Shown here: piece by piece, positions 35,501 through 50,500 of the stretch
Numbering within the stretch: position 1 is the stretch's first letter
Layout of the letters: the number at the start of each line of letters is the position of its first letter
DNA from: Acridotheres tristis
Taxonomy: Eukaryota; Chordata; Aves; Passeriformes; Sturnidae
Assembly: GCA_037013685.1 (NCBI GenBank)
Contig: CM072891.1
Location: 5,432,501-5,496,500 of the forward strand
Direction: 5' to 3'
Length of the DNA: 64,000 nt
The notes under the pieces: generated by a model
The model's database searches: none
What the model was told of the DNA's origin: nothing
The model's input: only the letters and a program-made list of their open reading frames with translations
Made by a program: the position numbers and the translations under genes

Positions 35501-38500
35501 TCTCTGTTGACATTATCATACTTTGCCTTGATTTCTCCTCCAATCAATAAAAACCCCAAGCTTTTATGTGTCAAGTAGAGTTTTCCTATGGCTGTCCATG
35601 TAAAATAGCAGCAAGATCATATTCTTGTTCACATGGCCAATGTGTATAGCAAGTGGCAAATACAAAGAGCTAGCAAAAAGTCTAGTGCTGATTCTTGATA
35701 AAACAGCACTGTTTTAACAGGAGCATGCAATATAAACTTTAAAATCTACCTCAAAGTCTTCCTATTTTAGTCTGCAGTACCTGAATGTCATTTGGGATTC
35801 AATTTTCTATATATTTTGTCATGTGTCTTATGCAAATTCCTTTTTGATACTGACAAAATATTGAGCTGCATCTCTCCTATCTGATGTATTTTAAAGAAAG
35901 GAATCATCACCTGGTTTTGGCAGGTGCTTTGGGCTCCAATGTATTCCTCAGGCAGTATTCAATCAGTTGTATTTAAAGCTTTCTAAGTTGCTAGGAGATA
36001 CTCAGTCAATCAAACCACTTGCTTTCAAAAATATCTCCAACTCCCCAGCTATTAGAAAGTACTTCTAACAGTAATAATATATTTTCACAATGCCCTGGAG
36101 AGGGGGGGAGACCAAGATTTTTTGTGTGTGTTTTTGTTGGTTTTAAATTAATTCGGATCTTTCATGTAGTTTCAATTGCATTGATTTTATAGAATTAATT
36201 CCAAAGCAAGTTTCACCTTCGTTAGAATTTAAAAATGAAGAATGGAAAACTAAAAGAAATCAGAAGTGTTCTCATTAATACTTCAGAAGCCTCTAGAGAA
36301 CTACTGAGCTACTCTCTGGGGTCCTGCAGAGGAGCTTTATTCAAGACTATATTCTCAGCTATTCAATTACTTCTACAAATTATGTCATATTGTCATTTAT
36401 ACATTAGAGAGTCACAAGGAAATGAAATTAGCTCTGGTTCTGACTGATCTTAAATGGGAAGAATGAAGTGTAAAAAAAAGTATTTGTTCAAAGACGAGGA
36501 GGAACTCTTTAAACAGATAAAATAAAATCAGCCTGAAAGACAAAAAACGATAAGCAGACAGAAGTGTCCACTTGGGACACTGGAAAATTAGTCAGGGAAT
36601 ATCCCTCAGGGAAACTTTATTTTTTCATTTGCAGCTATGATTTATATATTAATAAACTGCTCTAATGAACCAGATCAGCTTTAGTATAGACTGTTAGATC
36701 TTTGTGCCAATGCCTTCAAATCAAGTATTTCCCTTCATGCATCCCAAAGCAGAGGGAAAAAATGACACCAGAAACTTTGCATGGCATTAAATATAAGAAT
36801 ATTTGGAACAAACTGCAACATTTCCCATTTCATTGTTCCTCAATTTTCCCCAGCAAATCCTTTTCATGGAAGAGGATAACACTGTTCCAGGCAACAAGGC
36901 AATTCAACAAACAATTGTGCTCTGAATAGCAGCTGTGCCCTGAATCTTTTCACAATGTCTAGAGGCTCTTTTCCACTCTCCTTGTATTAGTCATTCACTG
37001 ATGAACCTAGGAAAAATTTAATCTCCTTAGGTTACAACTGTACTGGGCTGTTGCACATCCTCACAGTGGGCAAAGCTGTCATTTTCTACCACAGGTTAGT
37101 TTCAGAAGGGTTTCTGCTGGATAACTGGTCTAGTGCTACATAACCTTGGATCCAAACTTCCCATGGGGTTTGTAACTGGTTAGGTGGGAAGCATCCAAGA
37201 AAAACTGGAGTGAACAAGCAGATGGAAAATGCAACATCTTGCAATTTCCTATAAGTCAATACTGTCAGGAACATGAGTGTCATTTATAAACAACCACATG
37301 TCACAAAGCATATCCCATATTGCCAAGTTCAACCACTAATGCAGAAAGATGAAGTGTTTTTAATTCAAAAAAGAAAAGCATATCTTTGGTCTTCTCAGAG
37401 AGTGAGCTGTGTCTACATAAAACCCTTACAACACCTGACATTATTTGACAACACAGACTGAGCAGGACATAACAATCAAGCTTAGAATAGAATAGCTGAA
37501 GGTGGAAGAGGCCCAGTGAGGTTCATTGGCTCCCTCAAGACTGCAGACTCAAGACATCATCCAGACACTCCCTGAACCCTGTCAGGGTTGGTGCTGTGAC
37601 CACTTCTCTCTTTTCTCTGCTTTTCCAGTGAAGAACCCCTTCCTAATGTCCCATCTGAGCTTCCCCTGGTGCAGCTTGATTCCATTTCCTCGTGTCCCAT
37701 TGCTGGTCACCAGAGAGAGGAGATCAGCACCTCCCATTCTGCTCGCCCCCTGAGGAAGGTGTAGACTGAAATGAGGTCACCCCTCTGCCTTCTCTCCTCC
37801 AAGCCAAACAAACCAAGGGACCTCAGCTGCTGCCCACAAGGAGCTCATCTGTGCCTTTGACCATTTCTCCAAGCAAAAAAGAAATGTGAAATATTAAAAG
37901 TAACCACTGCATGAGAAGCAGCTTTTTTTCACATTAGAAGCATGTTTAAAGCCTGCCAAGTCAGAGTTCATTTTATCCTGTTATTATCATAACTATCAAC
38001 ATTCAACAAATTTCCATGTACTGTATACCATGGTTGCTTCCAGTCATCCCCTACTTTTTTTTATATTGAGAAACATCATAGATAAGCAGCCACACCGTAC
38101 ATTAAGTTGTACAGAAGTACACTGAGAAATTAAATACAATGGTTCACCACAGCATCCCGTCCAGAAGTCCTTCTAGCCTTTATTGTGGTTCAAGTTCACT
38201 GAATCTGCAAACAGTAACATTCTCTGACCATGAAATGTCATCAGAGTCCATTACTAGTCTGATTCAGAGCAGCAAAAATTACTTTTACTCCTCTTCCAAT
38301 TTGTACTCCTTGAATTTCACTGCCAGATGCAATATGTTGATGCAGGCATTCAACAGCTGAGATAGTCCTGAAGTACCAGCTTTTAGCAATACTTCAAATA
38401 ATGTGAAAGAGTCTTAAAAATACCTTTAACAAGCAGAAGTAAGATCACCATGGAAACCAGAGACAGTTATCTAAAGAAATGCATTTGCCATACAGTCATC

Positions 38501-41500
38501 CCCCCCCCCAAAAAAAAAATACTGCTCTTTGTCAATTAATTCATGGAACTCAATCCATTAGCTGGATCTTACATCTTACATTTTTGTTAACTTTAATCAG
38601 CACACAACTGAATCAAAACAAAGTCTACACTCCAGCAAAATCCTCCTCCTCACAACCTGCCAGCCTCTGCTTGCTCACTTCCCTCCAGAGCAGGGTTCCA
38701 GGAATCCAGCCATCCTTCCTAGCAGAGAGCCTCTGTGTACCCCACCCACACTCCCTGCATTGTCACAGGGAAGGAGCTGGCAGCCTTCTTTATGAAAACA
38801 CAAATCAGGAAGCAACAAAAAAGGTTAGAAACTAGGCTTTAGCCATTAAAATCATTCATTAAAAACTAACTGAAAAAGTCACAGTTTCTGTGAGCATGAT
38901 GAATGGGAAAAATTCTCATGTTGAAACACCAGAGTGATTAAATTCCCGACTCTCCAATACTATTTATTATTATTTTTCAAAGTATTTTGAGGAAGGTGTT
39001 TTTCACAGAACTTACTCTGACGAACCACACTCCCAAAAAGTGGTTAATTGGAAACCTTTTTTGGCACCCATGATAGGTAGCTATCAAATACTCTTCTTAT
39101 TAATATGTATGTTTACCTATTCATTTCCAGAAAGAATATGGACATATCAGGATACATTTTGGCTTACACAACATGAAGAAATGTGTAAATTTATCACAGA
39201 ATCACAGAATGGTTGAGGCTGGAAGGGACCTCATGTTTGCCAAACTCTGCTCAAGCATGCATAAATTCTTGCAATTCTTTATAATTCTTTTTATATTAGT
39301 TTGAAGAAGTGTAGCCATGAAACTGATGGAATATCCTTTAGAGGTGAAAGAAGACCACAAAACTGAAACAAAAAGTAAGCTTCCTGAAACCAAATCCAAC
39401 CTTTTATAATATTTTTGCTACCAACTTCAAAATTCAGCGATAAAATAATAATTGCAGTCCGGTTGAAAATAGCGGGAAAATATTTAATTTGTCATTTTAG
39501 TATATTTCTTTCAATTTCAGCTTGTGCATATGTGCAACCAAATGTTTTCTATCCAAAATGAAGTGTCTGCTGCAAATGAACTACCTTGGAACAAGGTTTG
39601 CTGTATGCCAAACCTTCTTTTCTCTTCATAAAACAGGTGAACTCCCTAATTTTAAAATGCTTCTCACTCCTATTCTTAGAATTTTCATTCACACATTCCT
39701 ACTTTCATCATAACTATTGATTCAGAAGTATAATTATGTAAGACATTTATCAGGTCAAATGAACTACACAAAGCAGAAATTTTCCCAGCATGGGGTAGTT
39801 CCCTGCAGAGTGTTTCAGCATTATTTAAATTATTTAAATTATATTGGAAGCCCTTTCATTTAAAGTGTGATACTTGTCTACATGGTTTCTGCTCCCAGTA
39901 ATGTATAGTTACAAGGTAGGAAAGATTGTATGGAAGGAGCTAGTTCATAGCAGCTTAGTCTCAGAAAGGGAACAAAGATTTCCTTGCAGGAACAGGTATG
40001 CCACTGGCTTTGGTTGCAGCACCAATTAGAATTAGTCCAAGGCCACAACCTGCCTACATAATCCACTGGCAGCTGCTACTGACTTGCTCTGAAGGTGGAA
40101 AAAGGTATAAAACATATATGAGGAAATTTTAAATTGTACTTACAGCAAGCATAACTTGTGGGATATGATGTTATTTTTAATGTCAAAATCACTATGTAAA
40201 ATTAATATATTTCCATTGTGACTTTTTTTACTGTTGTCCTTAGTATTTGATATGTTTACTGTCTGTAGGGAGATTCTAAAGCAACTGCATCCTGCTAATG
40301 GTCTTGTATTCCCACTTGTATTTCTTTGAGATTATGCTTATTTGAAGGAAGGTTAAAAAGCATTGCACTGGTAATCTTCCAGTTCTTCACACCCCCTGGC
40401 ACTTTTTCCTGCCTCACCTTTTGTATTTGCTATCCCACTTAATGGGAAGAATTTCTAGACAGGAACAATAATTTTCTCCCGTTTGATAAACTACAGTCCT
40501 TCAACAGCCATCAAGATTCATTTCAGCCAATCAAGAAAACAACCAAACCCACTTATTTTGCTTAAGTACACTTGACTTGCCTGAATTCCTGGCCTCTATT
40601 TTAAAACCAGTCTTCTCAAGGAAGCTGAAACTCTTCAAGATCCTTGGAAGGAAAAAAGTTTAGAGAATATTGAATCTGCAACTTCAGAATCATGGACTGT
40701 TCCCATGTCAGGAAAATATGGCAGCAAAGTGTAGCATTACCTTTCAAACCTAAGCAAGGAAATTGAAAAACTGAAAAAAAATGTCCAGATGTACTGCTCT
40801 AACCATAACAGGAATATAAAGTCTTTTCAAAGTTAGTAACTTTTTGAATCACAGTGCCTAAGGGACCTGCCTTAGTACAAAAATGTAGCCAAATTTTTTA
40901 AACCAAGGATTTTACATGATCTCCATGAGAGTTCCCCATGACATAGGGACCATTTTGACGAATTCTACAGAGAAAGGAAATACAAGGAACAGATATAGAA
41001 GAGGTAAAAATATTGGATGCCAACATCATCAACATATGTGAAATCATTAGCAGAAGTCTGGGATCCCAAATCTCCTTTGCCAACAAAGGATCATGTCTAG
41101 TGAACCCCCTGGCCACCCTACACAAGGCTTCATGCCAGGCGCCCTCAGAGAGCAAATCTGATGTTGCCAGTGAAACACCACAAGGCCTGGAATGCAGGTG
41201 AAGCCAGTAGTCTTTCTGAGTGGACAGTCTGTCTACTCTTCACCATCCTTGGCACAAGAGGAATAGCCATTGTCCCTTTGTTCTATAAAGCAATCCAAAA
41301 AAGGCTGTTTTGAACCTGTATTGTCATGTGTCAAGCAACACGGTGATTTACTTGAGAAACCCCGACCACTATGCCAAATCTAACTGCAAATAGCAGTCTT
41401 AACACAGGAAACAAGCAAGTTTTAAGATTTGTTTTTAAAAACACTGCTATCTGCCTCTTTGTACCTCTTTGTTTGCAGAGAGCCTGCAGCCACTTTTGCT

Positions 41501-44500
41501 GGTAGCCCCCCCTATGTAAGTGCACTGGCTCTTAAAATGCCTTTTTTGTCTGGCTTCCCACAAGCACCTGCAATTCATGGGCAGGTATGTCGGTCCAGTT
41601 AAACAACTGGACAATTTTAATTTTACTAAATTACTGGGTAGCTGTTTTGTTCCTGGCTTGCTTATTGAGGAAAAAATGAGACATAGATGCAATTTAAAAT
41701 GAATTACACTTAACGGAGAGCAGCATTTTAAAAGCCTGTGGTAATTACTAGTAGTTGGAAGACAGACTTCATCTTTTGTTTGGAAATTGAGGCTATCTTT
41801 CACTCTTGATTTTAAAAAATTCCTATTCCTACCCATTAGCACCAATTTTCATCTCCCATTACAGCTGAAATTAGGGAGTTTGTAGCTGAAAGACACCACA
41901 CTAACAGCTACTTCATAGAGCAGAAATTATTTCTGGACCTACCCCACAGTCCTGTGACTTTTTTTGCTCTATACAACCAAGAAAGATCTGACACCATTCC
42001 TGCATTAGTTTGCCAGTGCTTCCCTTTCTCCAAGTGCCAGTTTACTAGAAAGAAAATTTTACTTTTTTTATACTTTTGCCATGTAGCCATTCACCAGGTC
42101 ACCAGCTGGGCATATTTGCTCTTCATTTTTCAAACACAGATGTCTTCAGACAGGAATTACATATGCCTAATACATCCTCTGCAGTGGCATTAATTTATAT
42201 TATATTTAGAACCAAGCTTTTTTCCCTCCCTGCCAGCTGACTGTAATGAATGGTTCTCTCCACTCCTCCCAGCCCTGTAAATGTACTCAAGTAATACTCA
42301 CCAGGAATAAGAAAGCAAATCTATGGACTCTGACACACATCTGAAAAACCAGGAGTTATAAAAAAAATCAGTATGATCCTAAATCAAATACTATTTTAAA
42401 AATCATATGGAAAATATTCTATTTCATTACTGAAGTGTGGCATTTCTCTGAAGAAATACGAATTTATGGAACCAAATCAGATTTATCCCATCTGTCAAAC
42501 AGAATTGTTCCCATGGGATAACTCTGGGCAGGCAAGGTGCTTCACTGTTAAGATAATGGTGGCATTTCTGGCCTGACAGAATGCAAGAAGTGGGGTTTGG
42601 TTTGATTTGGTTTGGTTTTTTCTTGAAATATATGGAGGCCTAAAGTATAATTTTAGAAATTTTTGATCAAGCATTTCACTTACAGAATCAATTGTTGACT
42701 TAGACTCTCCCCAGATTTCTTCTCCCTTATTTTTTTGAGTCTGCCACAGAACTCAACTATTAGACTTCTGTATTGTCCACTTCCAATCTGCTTTCTTTTA
42801 CTCTTTTTATAACTCAATTCCCTTTTCTTTGCTCAAATCCTCCCAGCGAGACACAGTTCACAGATCCATCAGACAGTAAGACAGCACTGTTAAACCCAGA
42901 ATAACACTGGGCTTAGTGAAATGGGCCTCAACTTTCAATCTTCAAATGCTTTCACAGGAAACACTGAGAAAAATTAATATTAGTTCTTAACACTTCGGTT
43001 CAATTAAAAAAAGCCAGGAATACAGATCATTAGGACTGATGGCTTAGAATCCAGAGCAACATGCAAGTGCCCAGGATTGACTGTAGGAAATGGAACCAGA
43101 TTAAGATACAAAAACTGGAGAAACACTGACATTTTTCTTGACCTTAAGAATATTAGTTTTTTAAAATTCTGGGTCTGGACACCATCTAGCAGCAAAATAG
43201 TTCTGACAATAAGATAAGCTGTAAAACTGCCTAACAGTCACCCCAAACACACCCCTGATGTGTGGAAAGAGTTTTAACTTTTCCTTAACCTTCCAATAAT
43301 CCAGATGACTGCCATTCTGGCAAAGGAAGGGAACATGGTGATTTTTGCTTTAAATCTCCTTTTCTTCCCTAGTGTTAGAAATACAAGTAGGCATCCATAT
43401 TTGAACTTCATAAATTGCTGGACACAGCAACAGATAATGTACCCTGAAACCTGCCATAACATTGCCAGTACTTTGCTGCATGTTACATTGCACTAGTGCA
43501 GCAATGCATGACCTATCATGTAGTGATGACACAAACTCCCACATCAATCATCTGCACGCAGCATATAATTTTAAACTTGTGTTTTGCTGATAGATGCAGC
43601 TGAACAGAATCTTTTTGCCAGCAAATGGAATTTTTGGGCCTCTTTGCATATTAAAATCAAACTGATTTCAATATGAAAAAATGATAAAAAGCTGGAACAA
43701 TGCAACATAAAATTAGGTTCCAGTTTCTGAAACTAAAAAAAAATATTTCATTGTCTTCCTATATATGTATATATATATATATGTGTGTGTGTGTGTTTGT
43801 GTATGACATGATAAGGTAAATCATGTATCAGCCATATGCATGTAAAAATTAAATGAACCTAAGACACATGCAGCATACAGGTAACCCTGTAAAGGACAGC
43901 AGCCTCCAGCAGAAACAAGAGAGAGGCTCCATATATGGATGTCCTACCTCTTCAACCAAAGAGGATACCTGGGTGCATCAAATCACTGACAGCTTGCTGT
44001 GTTTTCCTGCACACATCTAACAATACATGCTCATTAGCAGAGCTTTCCACAGTTCTTGCATCTGTTCTCTGCAGCCATCTCTAAAACATTTCTTATTGTG
44101 ACACAGGCAGTAAATCCACAAATAACCAAGATGTTATCCGCTGTATCACTGACCTCTGCTTATTAAACATTCAACCTGTTTACTGCTACAAACCAAGGCA
44201 TGTGTTACTTACATTTCATCTTTTGTATTTTCACATTTCTCACACACTTTTTCCCTTTTGCTTTCCTACAAAAACTACCATGTCACACTGGTTGGGAATG
44301 CTTGGATGACACACATATGTAATTGCTCCTCTCTTGTACTGAGTCATCCACTGTCAGGTAAAAATGTTTTGAATTTCTCTATGCTACATGGAAATAAGCA
44401 GAAAATAAAAATAATCCAGTAATTTCTCTCCACTTCAGCAGACAAAGTAGCAGCAAAAACATGCCAAATATGTATAGTGATTTCAGCTCTTCCATTAAGG

Positions 44501-47500
44501 GACTAAAATGTGTCATTAACATACGAAAACCCTTCAAGGTGTACCTCCATTGCCTGGATGCAATATTTTCAGTAATAACTATATAATTAGTCATGTTACT
44601 TTAAAAACAAACATGGACATACTTTGTACCTTCAGGGGGAATATGAAGAGCAAGATAAGGATTGCATATTTTAAGTCCCTCAAAAATCATTATGACAAAT
44701 CCAAAAGGTCTTCCAAGATAGCAGAGAAAAAAAAAGCTCTTGTTTATTTAACTACAGAGATTTTTGCATACTTCAACTTGTGACCTTAATACAAGAAAGA
44801 GTAGTGGATCCTTTCCTGAGCCATTTAGGGATTTGTCTGTGGAGACCTGCAACAGAAATACCAAGATCAGTCTGAATGAAATGCAAACAGAAGCAAGTAT
44901 GTGTGAAAACATCAGCAGAAACAATAAAGCAAGAATGCTTTATTAAAAGAATGTTAACAGAATGTCGTGTATGGATAAAACAAGGATACCACTGACAGTT
45001 ATTCTTAGACCACAGTAACAATATTATATCAGATAGAGGCAGTACAAACCAATTCTGCTTTTTTTCCTTGGTCTTGGTCAATTTAAGCTGTTGCACGTGA
45101 AAGACTAAATTTTTATTTACCAAAGTGGTTTTGATAATTTTCAGATGAAACCTTTCAGAAGGGATCAAAGATTTAGTTTTTCTTAACCACGCATTATTTT
45201 TTATATGGACAACATGATAATTGTTTCACAGAATGGCTGGAGTTGGAAGAGACCTCTGGAGATCATCCAGTCCAACCCCCTGGTAAGGCAGGTTCACCCA
45301 GAGCAGGTTGCAGAGGATCACATCCAGACAGGTTTTGAATATCTCCAGAAAAGGAGACTCCACACTTTCTCATGGCAGAGTGTTCCAGTGCTCTGTCATC
45401 CTCCAAGTAAAGGCGTTTTGCCAAATATTCAGATGGAATTTCCTGTGTTTCAATTTGTGCCCCTTGCCCTGTCACTGGGCACCACTAAAGAGTGTGGCCC
45501 TACCCTCTTGACATCTGCCCTTTAGATTTTAATATACATTGATAAAATGTATCCTCGAAACTTACCTTCTTGATTCATTTGTGAGGAAGTTTACTTGAAA
45601 CTTTAGATTACTTTCTTTCACCATTATACTCGTTTGTATCAACAATGACCGCAAAACCAACTTAATAAATACATTCACAAATCCAAATGTAAGATCACTC
45701 CATAATTAAAGCAGTACAGCTGTATTGTTTGGATTTGGAATGTGTTTGGGTTGTTTTATTAGAATAAGTTACTAGACATAAAAATAGCACTGGAAATAAG
45801 CAAATCTGATAAAAAACAAATGATAAATGAATTGAAAAAGAAAGTAGAATTGTTTAAAAAACCCAACAAATTGTGTGTCAATAGTGTATATGGTGAACAA
45901 TGTCATGTAACAAAATTACTCCCAGTTTTGTTATCAAATTGTCATTGAAGTTCCAAAAGCAAGCTATCAGCATGCTTATACTAAGAATATACTATCAAAG
46001 AATCTTAAATGAAAACAAATTAATATGTATCTGAGTTGGTTTTCTCATGTTAATTTAATCTGGGTAGGACATTTTATTAAAAAAACCATATTAAGAAATG
46101 GTACTCCATAAATTCTCTTCACCTAAGAGACATTGTAATAAACCATTCAGGCACTGAAGTGCCAATACAAGCATTAATCCTTAATGAGGAGGCACTCAAA
46201 GAACAGCACAATCAGAGGTTACCTCAACTCTTTCTGATTTTCCAGTGGGAGACATCCCATTGCCAGTAACTGTTCAAAACAATTTGCTTCCAGATGTGTA
46301 CTGGGGAAAATTACATGAGAATCACTGCATAAACTTCAAAGATAAGTTTAATACAAGCAAACAGAAGTCTTCACTGTGATAGTAATTTTAAATTGCATAG
46401 TTGTAATAATCTTTTCTATTTTAAAAATTATTTTAATAAATCAGGGAAAATAGCCACCTCTGTTCCAAAAGGTCTTCAATAAGATGCTTTCATTTTAGCA
46501 AACTAGCATGGATTTCTTTTAGATTCTGTTGAAGTGATCCTTTTTTTAAAAAAACAAGGTATTTATTATTGACAGACTGCAACACTCCAGTGCTTTCCTA
46601 GAAAAATATTCTGCACAGGAAACCATATGACAACCCTTTTCCCTGTCCTGAGAACCCACTCCTATGTACAGACAAACCTGTGAATTCTCCATATCCACGA
46701 TCCTTTTGGATCTTTGTGCTAATACTGTAGGAGTGATGCAAACTGTAATACTGCTTTAAAAGCTGTAATTTATGAGAATTGCATTCAGAGCAACCTCTTT
46801 TCTAAGAGCACAGTAAAGGAAGACTTCAGCAGTCAAACAGCAAACTTGAAATTTAAACAGTATGTGGTCCAGACTGAAAGTAAAGAAAGAAAAAGCAAAA
46901 AGCCCACAATGTTTCAGTGAGAGTCTACAATTGCCTCCGGAGCCTACTCAATTAAAAATTTACTTCAGAAATTAGCACTGTAATGATGCAAAAAAAATCA
47001 CTGCATCAGAACTCAAAGGCACTGTTAAACCCCAACCATGGCTTCTCTGAGCTGCTCGACAGAACACACAGTGGAAGCTGCACACTGAGGAGAGCAAGGC
47101 ATCCCAACCTGCATCCTCCAGCAGAATTTACATGAGTGCCCTGATTCCTCTAAAATTATTTTTAGTGGAGATTATTTTTTTTGTTCGTGCCTCACTGTTC
47201 TAACAGCAATCAATCAAAGACTCCTGCTATTGCAAGGATGGAAAAGTTAATTTACCATTTCAAGCTTTATTGGCAAAATATGCTAATAGGGATGGAACTG
47301 ACGACTACAATGGTTATATAAATTTTTCAGAAAGCATCTAGTGTACATATCAATCAAAAAAAGTACTGAACTATTAATTAATATTAAGTTGTATATACAT
47401 TACTGGTTTTAAATTCCTGATTAATAGCCTACTTATAATCGTCTTAATCTAACAGTACAGAGTAGTTAGACTAAACAATGCATCCATTATTTAACATCTA

Positions 47501-50500
47501 ATTCACAATATGTCTGAGGGTTAAGCTTTTTGTTTGTGGGGTTTTGGTTTGGCTTTTAGTTTGGTTGGTTGGTTTGTTTTGTTTCTTAGGAAAAGTAGCT
47601 CTTCCAGATCAAACACTTGGCTAGTGATTTCTACTACAGGAGGCATTACAATATGATGGCAGTCATTTAGCTTTATTTTTGGCAATGTTTTGAAACACAG
47701 AGATCACAGATATACCTGCCTGGGTACAGAAAGCTCCCTTACAGGCATCAGTAGAAGCCACTACTTTCTCAAGATTGCATGCTTTTAATGTGACTTGATA
47801 ATGATATTCTGCAAAAAAAAAGTTGAAATTAAATTTGTATTGCCATACACTAAGAGAATTGGGGAATGAACCAATGGACTATTTTCATATTTTGGAAATG
47901 AGCAGATTTAATTGGGAAGCATTTTTATATATCCTGTTTTTGCAATCCCACTGATCCCAGGCTGCCTCATGTATGAAGTAGTCGTAAAATCTTTCATAAC
48001 TAGCTTTTCTTTGCTGAAATGATAGTGTCTCTGTAGGAAATGCAAGAAGATTTACATTATAAATTGACATTTATCTTAGAAAAGATACAACCATCACAAA
48101 ATGCAAAACTGAGACCTGAAGCCACTTTTGATCCTTGAAGCAAGTCACTGTCAATGAATTTGGCTGTCCCAATGTTTACTTAGAGGAACGTGATCACAAA
48201 GCTACACCTTAGTGCCTTCTCAACCATGCTAAGCCTATGACACAAGTCCTGACAGGAAAGCAGGACTTGCAGGTCATCTCTGATTCCCCCTGCTATGGAA
48301 AACAGAATGAAGAGAAGATGGACTCTACTCTTCCATCAGGTTAATAAATCAAAGTAATGCAACCCATAAAAGAGGGAGGCAGTGTTTTTCTTTGGAATAC
48401 AAGTGGGGGGGAAAGGGAGAGAGGAAGAAACTTCCTCCAAGTATGCATATCACACATGGCAAGTCCAAATTCTGCTGGGAATATCAAAAGAGTGTTAGCT
48501 TCCCAGAGACACAAAGTTAGAGCATGAGCTGTATTACTCTGATCACCATCTTTAATTCTCTCTGCAACAAAGGACCTAAGCCAAGCTGCTAGCAGACATT
48601 TATTGTGTCACAGCAGACACTTCTTGTGTCAACAGCTCATTCCTTACATCACCTAAAGTGCTCCAGTGTGACCAGCATTATTGACAGACCCCAGTGCTCC
48701 TCTTCACAGCCTAACACAGGAACCACAGGGTCATGTCTGGTTAAATTCCATTTCTTTCAAACATCACGTTTGGATGAATGATGTACATTGATAGTACAAT
48801 TACCAGATTTCCACTGCCCTGAAAAAATATTAAAACTGTCATTCAATGCAACTGCCACTGAAATTATTCCCTTCCTCTATTCTAACTTACGTTAACTGAT
48901 TTTTTTGCCACGTCTACATTGCTGAGGAACAGGACAAATGTTGAAAAAGAAATGTGCAGCTCTGCCTCTTTGTCCAAATATATAGGCTAATTTTAGGGTA
49001 TTTTTTTATTTCTAAGCATTCTTTATGACATTTAAAAGCACGATGATTCTCAAAGACTGTTTTCATGCTGTATTGACTGGCTACAAAAGATATTAGTGGG
49101 TAATTTTTTTCTCAAAAACCCACTTTCTGCTGGGTGTTATGTTTGGGAACATTTTTAATTCAAATTACCAATTAATTTTACACTTTCACCCTATTTGAGT
49201 TGTTCATGGTTGGTTGGGGGTTTTTTTAATATATTTTCAATTCCTATTACTTACGCTATATGGAACTGCTCTTTGGATGAGGTCTTTACATCTTTTCAGA
49301 GGATGAAGCAGAAAAAAAAAATCTCAAGTTGCCATTTCAGTACAACAAACAAGAATCACAGCTCGGCCAAGTAAGAAGAGGAAAAGATGTTATGGAAGGC
49401 AATCATTAAACCAGCTGCAAAAGTTGAGGGAAGAGAGAACGAAAATCTTTCAGGCTGAAGACACACCATTCTTGGACATGCAACTTGTTCAGTACTTTTT
49501 GATTTGTACTGTTTTCTTACACAAGCTCCTTTTTATCTGAGTTAGCAAAAACCTAGTAGGATATTTCTTACATATACTGAAATGCAAGTAAACAAAATGC
49601 AAAATAAAGCAGATTTATGACACGTGAATATTAAGTAATCTTCAAAGCTAAGTTTTGTGACTCTAATGATGCTGTCGTTGAGATAAATATTGCATTAACA
49701 CTGCAATGTGTACACAGCTCACATGGATGGAATAAAAGTACTTAGCTTTTTTCATAGACACTTTTCAGCATATTTACCTAAGAACCTTTACTTATGTGCC
49801 TTTAAACTTAATTTTATCTATTTGGATTGTAATTGCACACATCATCACACAGCCTGCAATCACAGCAGGTGGAGGTAACACTGCTGTGTAATTGCTTTTT
49901 TTTTGGTACCAATGGCAGGATCATCAAGAGCTCTCTATTTTGCTTCCTGTGAACAAAACTGATTTATAGTTTTGTGATCTTTAGTCAGAAAAAAAAAATC
50001 ACATTAAAAAACTCTGAGAGGAACATACAAAAAACCAAACATGTTACAGAAATCTCTCATATTTCTCACTCTGCACCTTACAAAATAGAATCTTGCATTA
50101 TTTATTTGTCCAAGAGAGGTTTCGTTCTAATAATGTTAACTAAATTAAGGATAAAACACTGAAAATAAATGAACTTTATTAAAGACATCCTCTTTTTACA
50201 CAGGAAAAGTTGACAGTTTACAAATTTACAGCTTTAACCAGGTTCTCTAAGGAACAAAATTTCATTTGTCATGAAAACCTATATAAAATGCAGAAAGATA
50301 TTTTATCAGTACCAGAATGGCAGACCAACATTCCTCTTTTTTAGAAGCAGAGGCACACCAAACTTTATTAATCTATTGTAATGAAAAAATGTTACAAAAT
50401 GAGCCCTCTCAGTGCTGCAACATGCCACAAAGATTTGATTCAATAAGCAGCCAAGAGGAATCTGAAGGCTTATTATTTTAAGCAAAAATCTCATTTGTGA